The translations under genes and the position numbers were made by a program. Under the pieces are notes generated by a model that saw nothing but the letters and a program-made list of their open reading frames with translations, ran no database searches and was not told the DNA's origin. Below, one piece after another: positions 53,047 through 61,708 of a stretch of 64,000 bases of DNA (positions are counted from its first letter, which is position 1; each line of letters starts with the position of its first letter). Origin of the DNA: Proteiniphilum sp. UBA5384 (GTDB lineage Bacteria; Bacteroidota; Bacteroidia; Bacteroidales; Dysgonomonadaceae). The stretch spans positions 112,574 through 176,573 of the forward strand of contig NZ_DHOS01000001.1 of NCBI RefSeq assembly GCF_002410825.1, read 5' to 3'.

Positions 53047-55938
53047 ATGAAAAGAAAAGTTTTGTTTAAATTTTTTGTTCTTGCTGTAATTGGCGCTTTT
53101 GTGACAGTTACATCCTGTAAAGATTATGATGATGACATCAGCGACCTCGAGAAACAGATTGCTGGACTCAGCACCACTTTGAACGACCTCAAGTCCAAAG
53201 TAGATGCCGGTGCCGTTATCACTAAGGTTGAAAGCACCACCGGCGGTGTAAAAGTTACGTTGAGTGATGGTAAAACCTTCGACCTGAAAAACGGTGTAGA
53301 CGGTGTTGCCGGCCCTACTGGTGCTAAGGGTGATGCAGGAGCCAAAGGTGACAAAGGTGATCCCGGTAAAGACGGATCTGTTGTTACCGCTAATGCTGAC
53401 GGTTTCTGGTACATCGACGGTGTGAAAACCGAATTTTCCTGGAAAGGTGAACAAGGAACTCCGGGAACTCCAAGTGAACCGGGAACTCCGGGAACTCCGG
53501 GTAAAGACGGTGTATGGTTTGAACCCAACGCCGACGGCTACTGGTACAAAGTGGACGGTGACGTTAAAACCAAGACCGAAAACAAGTGGTTACAAGACGG
53601 AACAATTACCGCTGTTGTAAATGAGGAAACAGGCGAGATTACCCTTCACAATGTAAAAGCAGGAGAAGGTGTTACTAATATCACTTTCAACTTCGGAGAC
53701 GTGAACGTAATGATTACCGGTGTCACTTTGGATTATGAAGGGGATGGCTATCCCAATTCTTGGAATCAAGAAGGTAGAGGCCGTTGGATGGACTTTTCTA
53801 CTGCAACGGCAAAAAAAAGCTGGACATTCGGACAGGGATTCACAGGCGCGATCACTTTCGTGAAAGACAAACGCATCGAGAATTCAACCCAAACCATCGA
53901 AATCAAAGTAAGCCCGGCTACTGCCGACTTATCCAAGATGATCGACAATATCTACTTGATCCGTCGCGACGGCAACAACGAGGTGAATGAGTATGTAAAA
54001 GCGGTCAAAGCCGAACGTTCTACCAGACTGCGCGCTCTTCCTACCGTAACCGGACTTTGGAACGTAACATTCCAGATTCCTGCCGGGACAGACTTAAGCG
54101 GATTAATAGAGGTAACAGCTGAAGAAAAGGGAACTTCTCCCGGAATATGGTACGATCCCTATCTTTTTGCTGTAGCTATTGAAAGCAACGTGGGTGGGAC
54201 AGCTACTTCTGACGAACGTTTTGTGGTTTCCGATTTCGGTATTGAAATCGCGGCTTATGACAAAGATCCGATCTATAATAGCGCTGACGCACCCAATGAC
54301 CTGGTCTTCTCGGTGAAGAAAGGGACTGAAGATGCAACTGCTTACAGACCTCACACCTCCATCAGGAACCGTTGGCAGACCAGCGAATCAGGAACTACTG
54401 TACCGAAAGATCAAAGATGGAACACTGCATGGGTTACCGCTGAAAACAACAAGGTGAATGACGATGCTGACGACAGAAGGGCTCAAGATTGGTTCGGCGC
54501 TGAAATCAATAAGCCATTTAACGTGAAATTGGACAACCCCGATGATGTATACGCTTACACTGTCGAGTTAGACCTGGATTGGGCATTAGAAAGTTTTCCT
54601 TCTGAAAAGAATGCTTGGCTCAGCTACGCGAACGAGATAGAAGGTTTGAACAAGGTATATAAAGCAGATGAAGTTGCCAATATTACCATTAAATCCGGTT
54701 CGGCAGAAGGTGATATTATTGGCTTCCGCGTGAAAGTTGTGAACTACGACGGCACTCTGGTTGACCCCGATGGCAAGTCATTCTATACATATGTAGGAAA
54801 CGTGGCTACATCTGCTCTCAACTTCACCCAGACAATTACAGATTATGTGGCATCGGGAGCTGCTGTTCGTACCAATATTCTCGCATTCAATCCGGGTGTA
54901 AACCTTGCCAACGCATCGTATATGACATTCACGATGAATATCGGCCATGATATTACATTGAATGAAGGCTATTTAGTATGGCTTGGTAACAACAATAATC
55001 CGGTAGGGAATATTGCAGATATCAAGAAACTTGCCATTGATTACGTGGCACCGTCAGACCTGGAAGAAGGCAAGACATATACCGGTACGCTTACTTTGCA
55101 TAATAGTTTCAATGTGCCTTTCAGCACCACCAATGTAACCCTGACCAAAGTAATGCCTACATTCGATAATACAGGTATCGGTTATAAAACCAATATCCAC
55201 CACGATGTAAATGGACAGAAAGTAATCTTCGCTTATCCGTTACCGGGTAATCAAACTTACAATCTTGCCAACGCATTGAACGGTATCGGTACAGACGGAA
55301 CTGGATATCTCGTAACCAATGCTTCTACATTCACAACTTTACCGACATGGAATCCGAGCAATACTGAAGGTATTGTTCCTGTAGCTGAAATCGGCGTACC
55401 TTACCTGCCGGGAACAGCAGCAGGTAAGATCTTTGATCTGAAACTTGGTAAAGAGTTTGGTTACGTGAAATATGACGGAACCACTACACACATTGTCCAT
55501 TGGACACCGACCATACCGATCAAGGCTGAATTCCGTTCTTATGTACAAGATCTGAGAGAATGGCAGTACACTGGTACTAACCAGGCTAATACTCCTGCCT
55601 TGAAATATGCAGAAGCATTGGCAGGATACGCATTCACCAATATCACGGCTTTACCCCCTGTAGGTGCACGTGTCAATCTGACCAACACTTCACCGGCATT
55701 GCAGGACGGCAGGACCTTCACTGTGGAAGAAGTGAAAGTATTGACGGGCGATACATTTGACAAAGTGAACGAATACTTCGTTCCGACAATCAACGGAAAC
55801 GCATTCGACTTCGCACCGGTAATCACCAGTCCTCCTGCAGGACCTGTAGCTACCAAACTCCAGGTGACACTGAGGGATAATTTCGGACATGGCTATACAT
55901 TCATCATACCGAAAGAATTTAATATGGCTATTAACTAA
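53047..55938 (+). CDS. Large surface lipoprotein with DUF4988 and collagen-like repeats
   Basis: The 963-residue protein has a lipobox (VTSC, Cys about 24), an acidic coiled coil of the DUF4988 type (CKDYDDDISDLEKQIAG), then strands alternating with collagen-like Gly-x-y repeats (GPTGAKGDAGAKGDKGDPG near 100 and GTPGTPSEPGTPGTPG near 140), followed by about 780 residues of beta-rich sequence I do not recognise. No catalytic motif is visible. It is exported and probably an abundant outer-surface or S-layer-like protein. Its promoter carries the LytTR-type operator. Confidence 0.8.
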   Translation: MKRKVLFKFFVLAVIGAFVTVTSCKDYDDDISDLEKQIAGLSTTLNDLKSKVDAGAVITKVESTTGGVKVTLSDGKTFDLKNGVDGVAGPTGAKGDAGAKGDKGDPGKDGSVVTANADGFWYIDGVKTEFSWKGEQGTPGTPSEPGTPGTPGKDGVWFEPNADGYWYKVDGDVKTKTENKWLQDGTITAVVNEETGEITLHNVKAGEGVTNITFNFGDVNVMITGVTLDYEGDGYPNSWNQEGRGRWMDFSTATAKKSWTFGQGFTGAITFVKDKRIENSTQTIEIKVSPATADLSKMIDNIYLIRRDGNNEVNEYVKAVKAERSTRLRALPTVTGLWNVTFQIPAGTDLSGLIEVTAEEKGTSPGIWYDPYLFAVAIESNVGGTATSDERFVVSDFGIEIAAYDKDPIYNSADAPNDLVFSVKKGTEDATAYRPHTSIRNRWQTSESGTTVPKDQRWNTAWVTAENNKVNDDADDRRAQDWFGAEINKPFNVKLDNPDDVYAYTVELDLDWALESFPSEKNAWLSYANEIEGLNKVYKADEVANITIKSGSAEGDIIGFRVKVVNYDGTLVDPDGKSFYTYVGNVATSALNFTQTITDYVASGAAVRTNILAFNPGVNLANASYMTFTMNIGHDITLNEGYLVWLGNNNNPVGNIADIKKLAIDYVAPSDLEEGKTYTGTLTLHNSFNVPFSTTNVTLTKVMPTFDNTGIGYKTNIHHDVNGQKVIFAYPLPGNQTYNLANALNGIGTDGTGYLVTNASTFTTLPTWNPSNTEGIVPVAEIGVPYLPGTAAGKIFDLKLGKEFGYVKYDGTTTHIVHWTPTIPIKAEFRSYVQDLREWQYTGTNQANTPALKYAEALAGYAFTNITALPPVGARVNLTNTSPALQDGRTFTVEEVKVLTGDTFDKVNEYFVPTINGNAFDFAPVITSPPAGPVATKLQVTLRDNFGHGYTFIIPKEFNMAIN

Positions 55939-55963
55939 TAGTTTAGACAAGTAATTTGTGAAA

Positions 55964-55990
55964 GGCGTCCATTTTATGGACGTCTTTCTT
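55964..55990 (+). terminator. Intrinsic terminator of the surface lipoprotein gene
   Basis: CGTCCAT (55966-55972) pairs with ATGGACG (55976-55982) around a 3-nt loop, followed by TCTTTCTT. It lies 27 bp after the stop. Confidence 0.75.
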
Positions 55991-56172
55991 CATAGTGTGC
56001 CATACATGATAATCGCTTGGAGGTGTAAATCGACTATAACATATAATCAATTATTCACATATCGGATTTTCTACCACTTCGCCCATTCTTTACATATCCC
56101 TTTTTAAACAATTGCAACAAAACTCGATATAAAGAAGGCGGAGGGTAGAAAATCTTTCCTGTCCGGGTAATA

Positions 56173-57039
56173 TCAACTAATGTTGAAAGAGCCGCCGACC
56201 AGATCGAGAAGTTCGTTAGTGATGGATTGCTGGCGCAGTTTGTTGTATTCCAGAGTGAGCTCTTGGGTGAGATCATCTGCATTGTCGGTAGCGATCCGCA
56301 TGGCTGTCATACGAGCGGCATGTTCCGAAGTGACTGAGTCGATATGCGCCGTATAAAACTTAACCTTGAGTATTTTAGGAATAAGTTGGATGAGGATGGT
56401 TTTCTTGTCCGGCTCTACAATATAATTCTGTACCGAATTTTCTTTGTCATCTATTTTCGGTTCAATAGGCAAAAACGCTTCATTGACTATGGTCTGGGTA
56501 CCTTTACTGACGAAGTGGTGGTATATCAATTCCACATGGTCTATTTCCCCTTTCAGAAACATCCCCATCAACTCATCGGCTATCTGTTGCGCATTCTGAT
56601 AAGATGGGTTTTCACTGATTGAACTGTAATCTCCCTGCGGTTTTAACCCCATAGTGCGCACTGCTTTCGCCACTTTCTCACCGATGGGATAGAGGAGGAT
56701 ATTTTCTTTTCCGAGAGGCGTGTAATCCGCCACTACTTTTTTCAGTTTTTCAATGACTTCATCGTTGAACCTGCCTGCCATTCCTGTATTGGAGGTAAAA
56801 GGCACAATGGCGACCCGTTTGACGGTGCGTGCCTGCAGGAAGGGAGAGTCGATGCTCTCCTCTTGGTCTGCCAGCAACTGCAGTATCCGGTACAAATTCT
56901 GCTCATAAGGGTAGAGGTTCTTGATAAGTCGTTGGGCTTTCATCAGTCGGGCAGAAGAGATCATCATCATGGCCGATGTGATCTTTTGTGTGGATCGTAC
57001 CGACTGTATCCTGGTTTTTATCTCTTTCAGCTGTGCCAT
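56173..57039 (-). CDS. atpG: ATP synthase gamma subunit
   Basis: The 288-residue protein has the gamma-subunit ends: MAQLKEIKTRIQSVRSTQKITSAMMMISSAR at the start (long helix) and RMTAMRIATDNADDLTQELTLEYNKLRQQSITNELLDLVGG at the end. It forms the rotating shaft of F1. The last gene of the atpEFHAG run. Confidence 0.97.
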   Translation of the reverse strand: MAQLKEIKTRIQSVRSTQKITSAMMMISSARLMKAQRLIKNLYPYEQNLYRILQLLADQEESIDSPFLQARTVKRVAIVPFTSNTGMAGRFNDEVIEKLKKVVADYTPLGKENILLYPIGEKVAKAVRTMGLKPQGDYSSISENPSYQNAQQIADELMGMFLKGEIDHVELIYHHFVSKGTQTIVNEAFLPIEPKIDDKENSVQNYIVEPDKKTILIQLIPKILKVKFYTAHIDSVTSEHAARMTAMRIATDNADDLTQELTLEYNKLRQQSITNELLDLVGGSFNIS

Positions 57040-57043
57040 CGTT

Positions 57044-58633
57044 TCAGGAATTTATTATATTCGTGACTTCTGCCGCCACCTCTTCAATCATTTTACCGAT
57101 TTCATCATTTATCCGGCCTTCTTTCAATGGATCGAGTACATCATGTCGATGACGGGTCTCCAGCATTTCGAGAAATTCCTGTTCGAATTTTGCCAATTTC
57201 TCGAGAGCGATATTTTTGAGAAGCCCATGGGTACCGCAATAGAGGATAGCTACCTGTTGCTCCACGTCCAAGGGGCTGTGTACCGGCTGGACAAGCAGCT
57301 GTTCGTTTTTCTGTCCTTTGTCGATGGTCATGGCGGTTACCGCGTCCATATCTCCGCCGAATTTGGAGAAGGCTGCCAGTTCCTGGTATTGAGCTTGGTC
57401 GATTTTCAACGTACCGGCTACTTTTTTCATCGACTTGATCTGGGCGTTTCCTCCCACGCGTGAGACGGAAATACCTACATTGATGGCAGGCCGTATTCCT
57501 TTATTATAGAGGTCCGTCTCCAGGAATATCTGTCCGTCGGTGATGGAAATAACATTGGTGGGGATATAAGCAGATACGTCGCCCGCCTGGGTCTCGATAA
57601 TAGGCAGGGCGGTAAGTGAACCGCCACCCTTTACTTTCCCCTCGAGGCTGGGTGGAAGGTCGTTCATGATGTCCGCTACATCCTGTTGGGAAATGATATT
57701 GGCCGCTCTTTCCAGTAAGCGGGAGTGAAGGTAGAAGATATCACCCGGATAAGCTTCACGCCCCGATGGACGGCGTAAGATCAACGATACCTCACGGTAT
57801 GCAACCGCCTGTTTTGAAAGATCGTCATAGACCACCAAGGCATGCCGGCCCGTATCGCGGAAGTATTCACCAATGGCGGCACCGGCAAAAGGAGCGATAT
57901 ACCGCATGGCGGCCGGGTCAGATCCGGCGGAAGAGACCACCACGGTGTAATCCATGGCTCCCCCGTCGGTAAGTGTTTTGACGATAGAGGCCACGGAAGA
58001 GCCTTTTTGTCCCACTGCCACATAGATGCAGTAGACCGGATCGCCGTTTTCAAAATTCCTCCTCTGGTTGAGGATGGTGTCAATGGCGATACTGGTCTTT
58101 CCGGTCTGGCGGTCGCCGATAATCAGTTCACGTTGGCCGCGTCCAATGGGGATCATAGCATCCACCGCCTTTAATCCGGTCTGTAGCGGAGTATTCACGG
58201 GCTGGCGGAAAACTACGCCGGGAGCCTTCCGCTCCAGCGGCATCTCTACCAGTTCACCTGTCAGGGCGCCTTTGCCGTCGACCGGTTCACCGGCAGGAGA
58301 AATCACACGGCCGAGCATGCCTTCACCTGCAAAGATAGAAGCTACCCGTCCGGTACGTTTTACGGTAAATCCTTCTTTGATCTCACTGGAGCTACCCAAC
58401 AAAATGGCTCCTACATTGTCTTCTTCGAGGTTCATCACGATGGCACGCATACCATTATCGAATTCCAGTAACTCGTTTGCTTCGGCATTACGCAGTCCGA
58501 AAATACGTACGACACCATCGCTTACAGTGATGACCGTACCGGTCTCGTTGAATTGAATGCCGGTATCGAGACCCTCGAGCTGCATCCGAAGTACATCGGA
58601 GACTTCGCTTATCTTGATATTATTATTGGACAT
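57044..58633 (-). CDS. atpA: ATP synthase alpha subunit
   Basis: The 529-residue protein has the P-loop GDRQTGKTS, the segment SNNNIKISEVSDVLRMQL and the typical YLHSRLLERA, with full family length. Non-catalytic nucleotide-binding subunit of F1. It overlaps neither neighbour; 4 bp separate it from atpG. Confidence 0.98.
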   Translation of the reverse strand: MSNNNIKISEVSDVLRMQLEGLDTGIQFNETGTVITVSDGVVRIFGLRNAEANELLEFDNGMRAIVMNLEEDNVGAILLGSSSEIKEGFTVKRTGRVASIFAGEGMLGRVISPAGEPVDGKGALTGELVEMPLERKAPGVVFRQPVNTPLQTGLKAVDAMIPIGRGQRELIIGDRQTGKTSIAIDTILNQRRNFENGDPVYCIYVAVGQKGSSVASIVKTLTDGGAMDYTVVVSSAGSDPAAMRYIAPFAGAAIGEYFRDTGRHALVVYDDLSKQAVAYREVSLILRRPSGREAYPGDIFYLHSRLLERAANIISQQDVADIMNDLPPSLEGKVKGGGSLTALPIIETQAGDVSAYIPTNVISITDGQIFLETDLYNKGIRPAINVGISVSRVGGNAQIKSMKKVAGTLKIDQAQYQELAAFSKFGGDMDAVTAMTIDKGQKNEQLLVQPVHSPLDVEQQVAILYCGTHGLLKNIALEKLAKFEQEFLEMLETRHRHDVLDPLKEGRINDEIGKMIEEVAAEVTNIINS

Positions 58634-58650
58634 TTGTTTTAATTAAGAAG

Positions 58651-59196
58651 TTAGAACTGCCCGTTCCGGAACTTATTCCTTATACGGGCCAATTCGCCTG
58701 ATATACTTGCATCCCATCTGAAATCATCGAGGGTTAGTATGAAACCGCCGATAATTCCGGGATCGGCAACCGACTCTATTTCTATGTCTGCTTTTACCAT
58801 TTTTTTTATCCGGGCAATCAATTGTTGCTCTGTTTCCTCGTCGATGGCTACTGCGGTCACTAATTTTCCGCGCCGGATGCTGAACTTCTCCCTGTAGAGA
58901 TCGATAAAGCGAAGGACCATGTATGGTAAGTTCTCTTCTCTTTCGTTCCGAAGGATAAGATCGAGCATTTTAGAAAGTGATGATGGAACATCCCCGCCAC
59001 AAGCCGTAACAAGGATTTTCTTCTTGTCCGCAGCCAATACCGAGGGATTTACCACCGCACGACGCAAAGCGGGTACTTTCCGATACATCTCCCAAAGCAG
59101 TTTCATCTTATCATACACTTCATCCTGTTCATTCAGGCTGACGGCATATTGCAGAAGGGAGTCCGCATAACGTGAAGAAATGAGTCCGGTATTCAT
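58651..59196 (-). CDS. atpH: ATP synthase delta subunit
   Basis: The 181-residue protein has the OSCP-like pattern: ISSRYADSLLQYAVS at the start, and VADPGIIGGFILTLDDFRWDASISGELARIR near the end, as in bacterial delta. It joins F1 to the b-subunit stalk. 2 bp before it comes atpF. Confidence 0.95.
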   Translation of the reverse strand: MNTGLISSRYADSLLQYAVSLNEQDEVYDKMKLLWEMYRKVPALRRAVVNPSVLAADKKKILVTACGGDVPSSLSKMLDLILRNEREENLPYMVLRFIDLYREKFSIRRGKLVTAVAIDEETEQQLIARIKKMVKADIEIESVADPGIIGGFILTLDDFRWDASISGELARIRNKFRNGQF

Positions 59197-59198
59197 AT

Positions 59199-59699
59199 TT
59201 ATGATTTTGAGATATCTATTTCATTCAATAATCTGTCGATCATCTTCTTTTGTTCCTGTTCAGTTCCCAACTTTTCCCTCAATATTTTTTCGGCGAGCGT
59301 CAGCGATAATGAAGCAGCTTCATTCCGGATTGAACGGAGGGCTTCTTCTTTTTCTGCACCAATTTGCCGGCGCGCAGAAGCAATTACCTTCTCCGATTCG
59401 AGGCGAGCCTCTTCCCGAGCCTTTTCTATCATTTCTTCCCGTCTCCGGGTGGCTTCCTTGATGATTTCTGCCTGTTCTTTGCGGGCTTGTGCCAATATGG
59501 CTTCACCGATCTCCTTTATGCCGGCCAGCTCCTCGTGCGCTTTCTTGGCAGCGAGGAGCGATTCTTCGATATAATCTTTCCGCTTTTCAACCGACTTGAG
59601 GATGGCGGGAAATCCGAATTTTGCCAGCAAGAACACCGTAATACCGAAAGAAATCAGCATCCAGAAAAGAAGACCGGGTTCTGGCGTAAGTAATGACAT
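59199..59699 (-). CDS. atpF: ATP synthase b subunit
   Basis: The 166-residue protein has one N-terminal membrane helix (about 8-28, LLFWMLISFGITVFLLAKFG) and a long charged coiled coil (about 35-160). This is the usual b subunit of about 160 residues. Confidence 0.95.
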   Translation of the reverse strand: MSLLTPEPGLLFWMLISFGITVFLLAKFGFPAILKSVEKRKDYIEESLLAAKKAHEELAGIKEIGEAILAQARKEQAEIIKEATRRREEMIEKAREEARLESEKVIASARRQIGAEKEEALRSIRNEAASLSLTLAEKILREKLGTEQEQKKMIDRLLNEIDISKS

Positions 59700-59714
59700 A
59701 TCTTATTACATTGA

Positions 59715-59984
59715 TTAGAGAATAAAGCCACAGACAACTACTGCAAACAAGGCAACCCCTTCTATAAGTGCCGCTGCAATGATCATGTTCATCCTGATAT
59801 CGGAGGCTGCTTCGGGTTGACGGGAGATGCCTTCCATGGCAGATCCCCCGATCTTACCGATTCCAATCCCCGCACTAATGGCTGCAAGACCTATCCCTAT
59901 GGCCGCACCAAATGATCCTAACCCGTCGGCGCTTACCTGTAATATTGTACCGACTGTCTGTAATAAAACTGTAAGTAATACCAT
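59715..59984 (-). CDS. atpE: ATP synthase c subunit
   Basis: The 89-residue protein has two hydrophobic helices joined by the polar loop GISRQPEAAS, with a carboxylate in ALIEGVALF in the second helix. The Glu is followed by Gly and not Ser or Thr, so the sodium-binding signature is not seen and a proton-driven ring is likely. It has a -7 box upstream and begins the operon; atpB is not present upstream. Confidence 0.95.
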   Translation of the reverse strand: MVLLTVLLQTVGTILQVSADGLGSFGAAIGIGLAAISAGIGIGKIGGSAMEGISRQPEAASDIRMNMIIAAALIEGVALFAVVVCGFIL

Positions 59985-60053
59985 AACATTTATTTTTGAT
60001 TTGTTGTGAAATCTATAATAGAAAAGCGATTCTCATCCTTTGCTTTAACTATG

Positions 60054-60061
60054 CAAAGATA
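60054..60061 (-). promoter_or_regulatory. -7 element of the atpEFHAG operon
   Basis: On the minus strand TATCTTTG matches the consensus 70 bp before the atpE ATG at 59984. No -33 TTG lies at 23 bp. Confidence 0.55.
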
Positions 60062-60152
60062 AGATTTTATATAATACCTGTGTCTAAAAATTACCCAAAC
60101 GGCTATTTTGTATACCGAACTAAAGTTAAAACCCGATGAAGGTTTGAATAAG

Positions 60153-60262
60153 CTAATTATTCAGGACTTCCATTATTGTAAGAGAAGCATCATCATCAGG
60201 TTTCAATTCCAAAACCTTAGAGGCATATTCTTTTGCTTTCTTTTTATCCTCAAAACACCTTT
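60153..60262 (-). pseudogene. Fragment of a TPR protein gene
   Basis: In the minus-strand frame shifted from the nuoN stop, codons read FEDKKKAKEYASKVLELKPDDDASLTIMEVLNN then TAG at 60153-60155. The KAKEYASKVLELKPDD stretch is a TPR helix pair. There is no start codon in frame; the fragment is the 3' end of a lost gene lying between nuoN and the atp operon. Confidence 0.55.
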
Positions 60263-61690
60263 TTATTGTATCATTGCAAAACTGAATAATTCTATTTTTT
60301 CCATGAAGATACTGAAAATACCTACCAACAAAATCCCTGCAGTACAGAATATAAGACTTGCCTTATTATAACTATCCGTCCGCAGTGAAGGGATAGGATG
60401 TTCATTCTTGTCGATAAACATGGCTTTTACCACCAGCAGATAATAATAGAGTGAAATGATGGTGTTGATCACAGCGATCAGCACCAGGATATAAAATCCC
60501 TGCTCCATGGCTGCGGCAAAAATAAAGAATTTGCTGAAAAAACCGGCGAAGGGTGGAATTCCTCCAAGGGAAAACATCGACAACATCATCACGAAGCTTA
60601 GCCTCGGATTGGTACTGTACAGCCCTTTGTAATCGGGAATATTTACCTTGCCTGTACGATTTTCGATGATGGTGATCACACCGAAAGCCGCCAAGTTAGA
60701 AAAGAGGTATACAAATATATAGTATACCAATGTAGTCATACCGAATGGCGTACCCCCGATAATACCCAATACAATATAACCCGCCTGGGAAATGGAAGAA
60801 AAAGCCAAAAATCGTTTTATGTTCTTCTGACGGATGGCAAACAGGTTTGCCAGTGTGATACTTATTATAATTAGACCATAGAGGATACTCTGCCATTGTT
60901 CGATGATATTACTGAACACTCTGTATAAGAGCAGTGCCAGGGCAAAAACGGCAGCTCCTTTTGATACTACTGAAAGATAGGATGTTACATTTGTAGGAGC
61001 TCCTTCATATACGTCGGGTGTCCAAAGATGGAAAGGAACAAGTGATATTTTAAAGAACATGCCGGCTATAAAGAAAACAAAAGCCATGATCTGAAGTGTA
61101 TTGGCGCTAATCAAAGCGGGCATATCAGCAAAATAGAGTGTTCCTGTAGTACCATACAGGTATGAAATTCCGAATAACATGATTCCGGATGAGAACGCGG
61201 CCATTAAAATATATTTGGCACCGGCCTCTGCTGATCTTTTGCTCTGTTTTTCCATGGCGGCGAGCGTTGCTATGGGAATGGAGGCCATTTCCAAACCTAT
61301 ATAGAAAAGGAGGAAGTGCCCACTTGAGATCATGAAATAGAAGCCCAGCAGGGTAACCAGTGTAAGGAAATAATATTCACCCTTCTTATTGCTCATTCTT
61401 TCGCTGTTGAATGCTTCCGCCTGCAGGAATATAATCAGTGTAGCAATATTGAGGATGGTTTTCACTACCCCCGCCATGGGAGTATAAGTGTACATACCGC
61501 CAAACGCAATACCCGCCTCGTGTGGTAATAAATGCAGGATGGTATGTATTGCCAATAGGATGATAGCTATCGGTTGGAAGTATCTCATACCTCTTTTGCC
61601 GGCTGTCAGGTCGAATACTAACAGGGCAAGAATGACTACCAGTAGCGATACTTCGCTGCGCATAAATAAAAAATTACTGAAACTATCCAT
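60263..61690 (-). CDS. nuoN: NADH-quinone oxidoreductase subunit N
   Basis: The 475-residue protein has about 14 membrane helices with the antiporter-like family pattern: the Lys in VPFHLWTPDVYEGAPT and the later ISQAGYIVLGIIG, typical of NuoN. It is part of the proton-pumping membrane arm of complex I. It follows nuoM by 18 bp. Confidence 0.95.
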   Translation of the reverse strand: MDSFSNFLFMRSEVSLLVVILALLVFDLTAGKRGMRYFQPIAIILLAIHTILHLLPHEAGIAFGGMYTYTPMAGVVKTILNIATLIIFLQAEAFNSERMSNKKGEYYFLTLVTLLGFYFMISSGHFLLFYIGLEMASIPIATLAAMEKQSKRSAEAGAKYILMAAFSSGIMLFGISYLYGTTGTLYFADMPALISANTLQIMAFVFFIAGMFFKISLVPFHLWTPDVYEGAPTNVTSYLSVVSKGAAVFALALLLYRVFSNIIEQWQSILYGLIIISITLANLFAIRQKNIKRFLAFSSISQAGYIVLGIIGGTPFGMTTLVYYIFVYLFSNLAAFGVITIIENRTGKVNIPDYKGLYSTNPRLSFVMMLSMFSLGGIPPFAGFFSKFFIFAAAMEQGFYILVLIAVINTIISLYYYLLVVKAMFIDKNEHPIPSLRTDSYNKASLIFCTAGILLVGIFSIFMEKIELFSFAMIQ

Positions 61691-61708
61691 TTTCTTTGTA
61701 TCTGTTTT

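Noticed and set aside
53330..53510. Tandem GGTGA/GGAACTCC repeats looked like a CRISPR or minisatellite
   Set aside because: They encode the collagen-like Gly-x-y repeats in frame; there are no spacers.
60108..60371. Plus-strand ORF opposite the TPR fragment and nuoN end
   Set aside because: Its sequence is the antisense of the nuoN 3' end and the TPR remnant; no domain.
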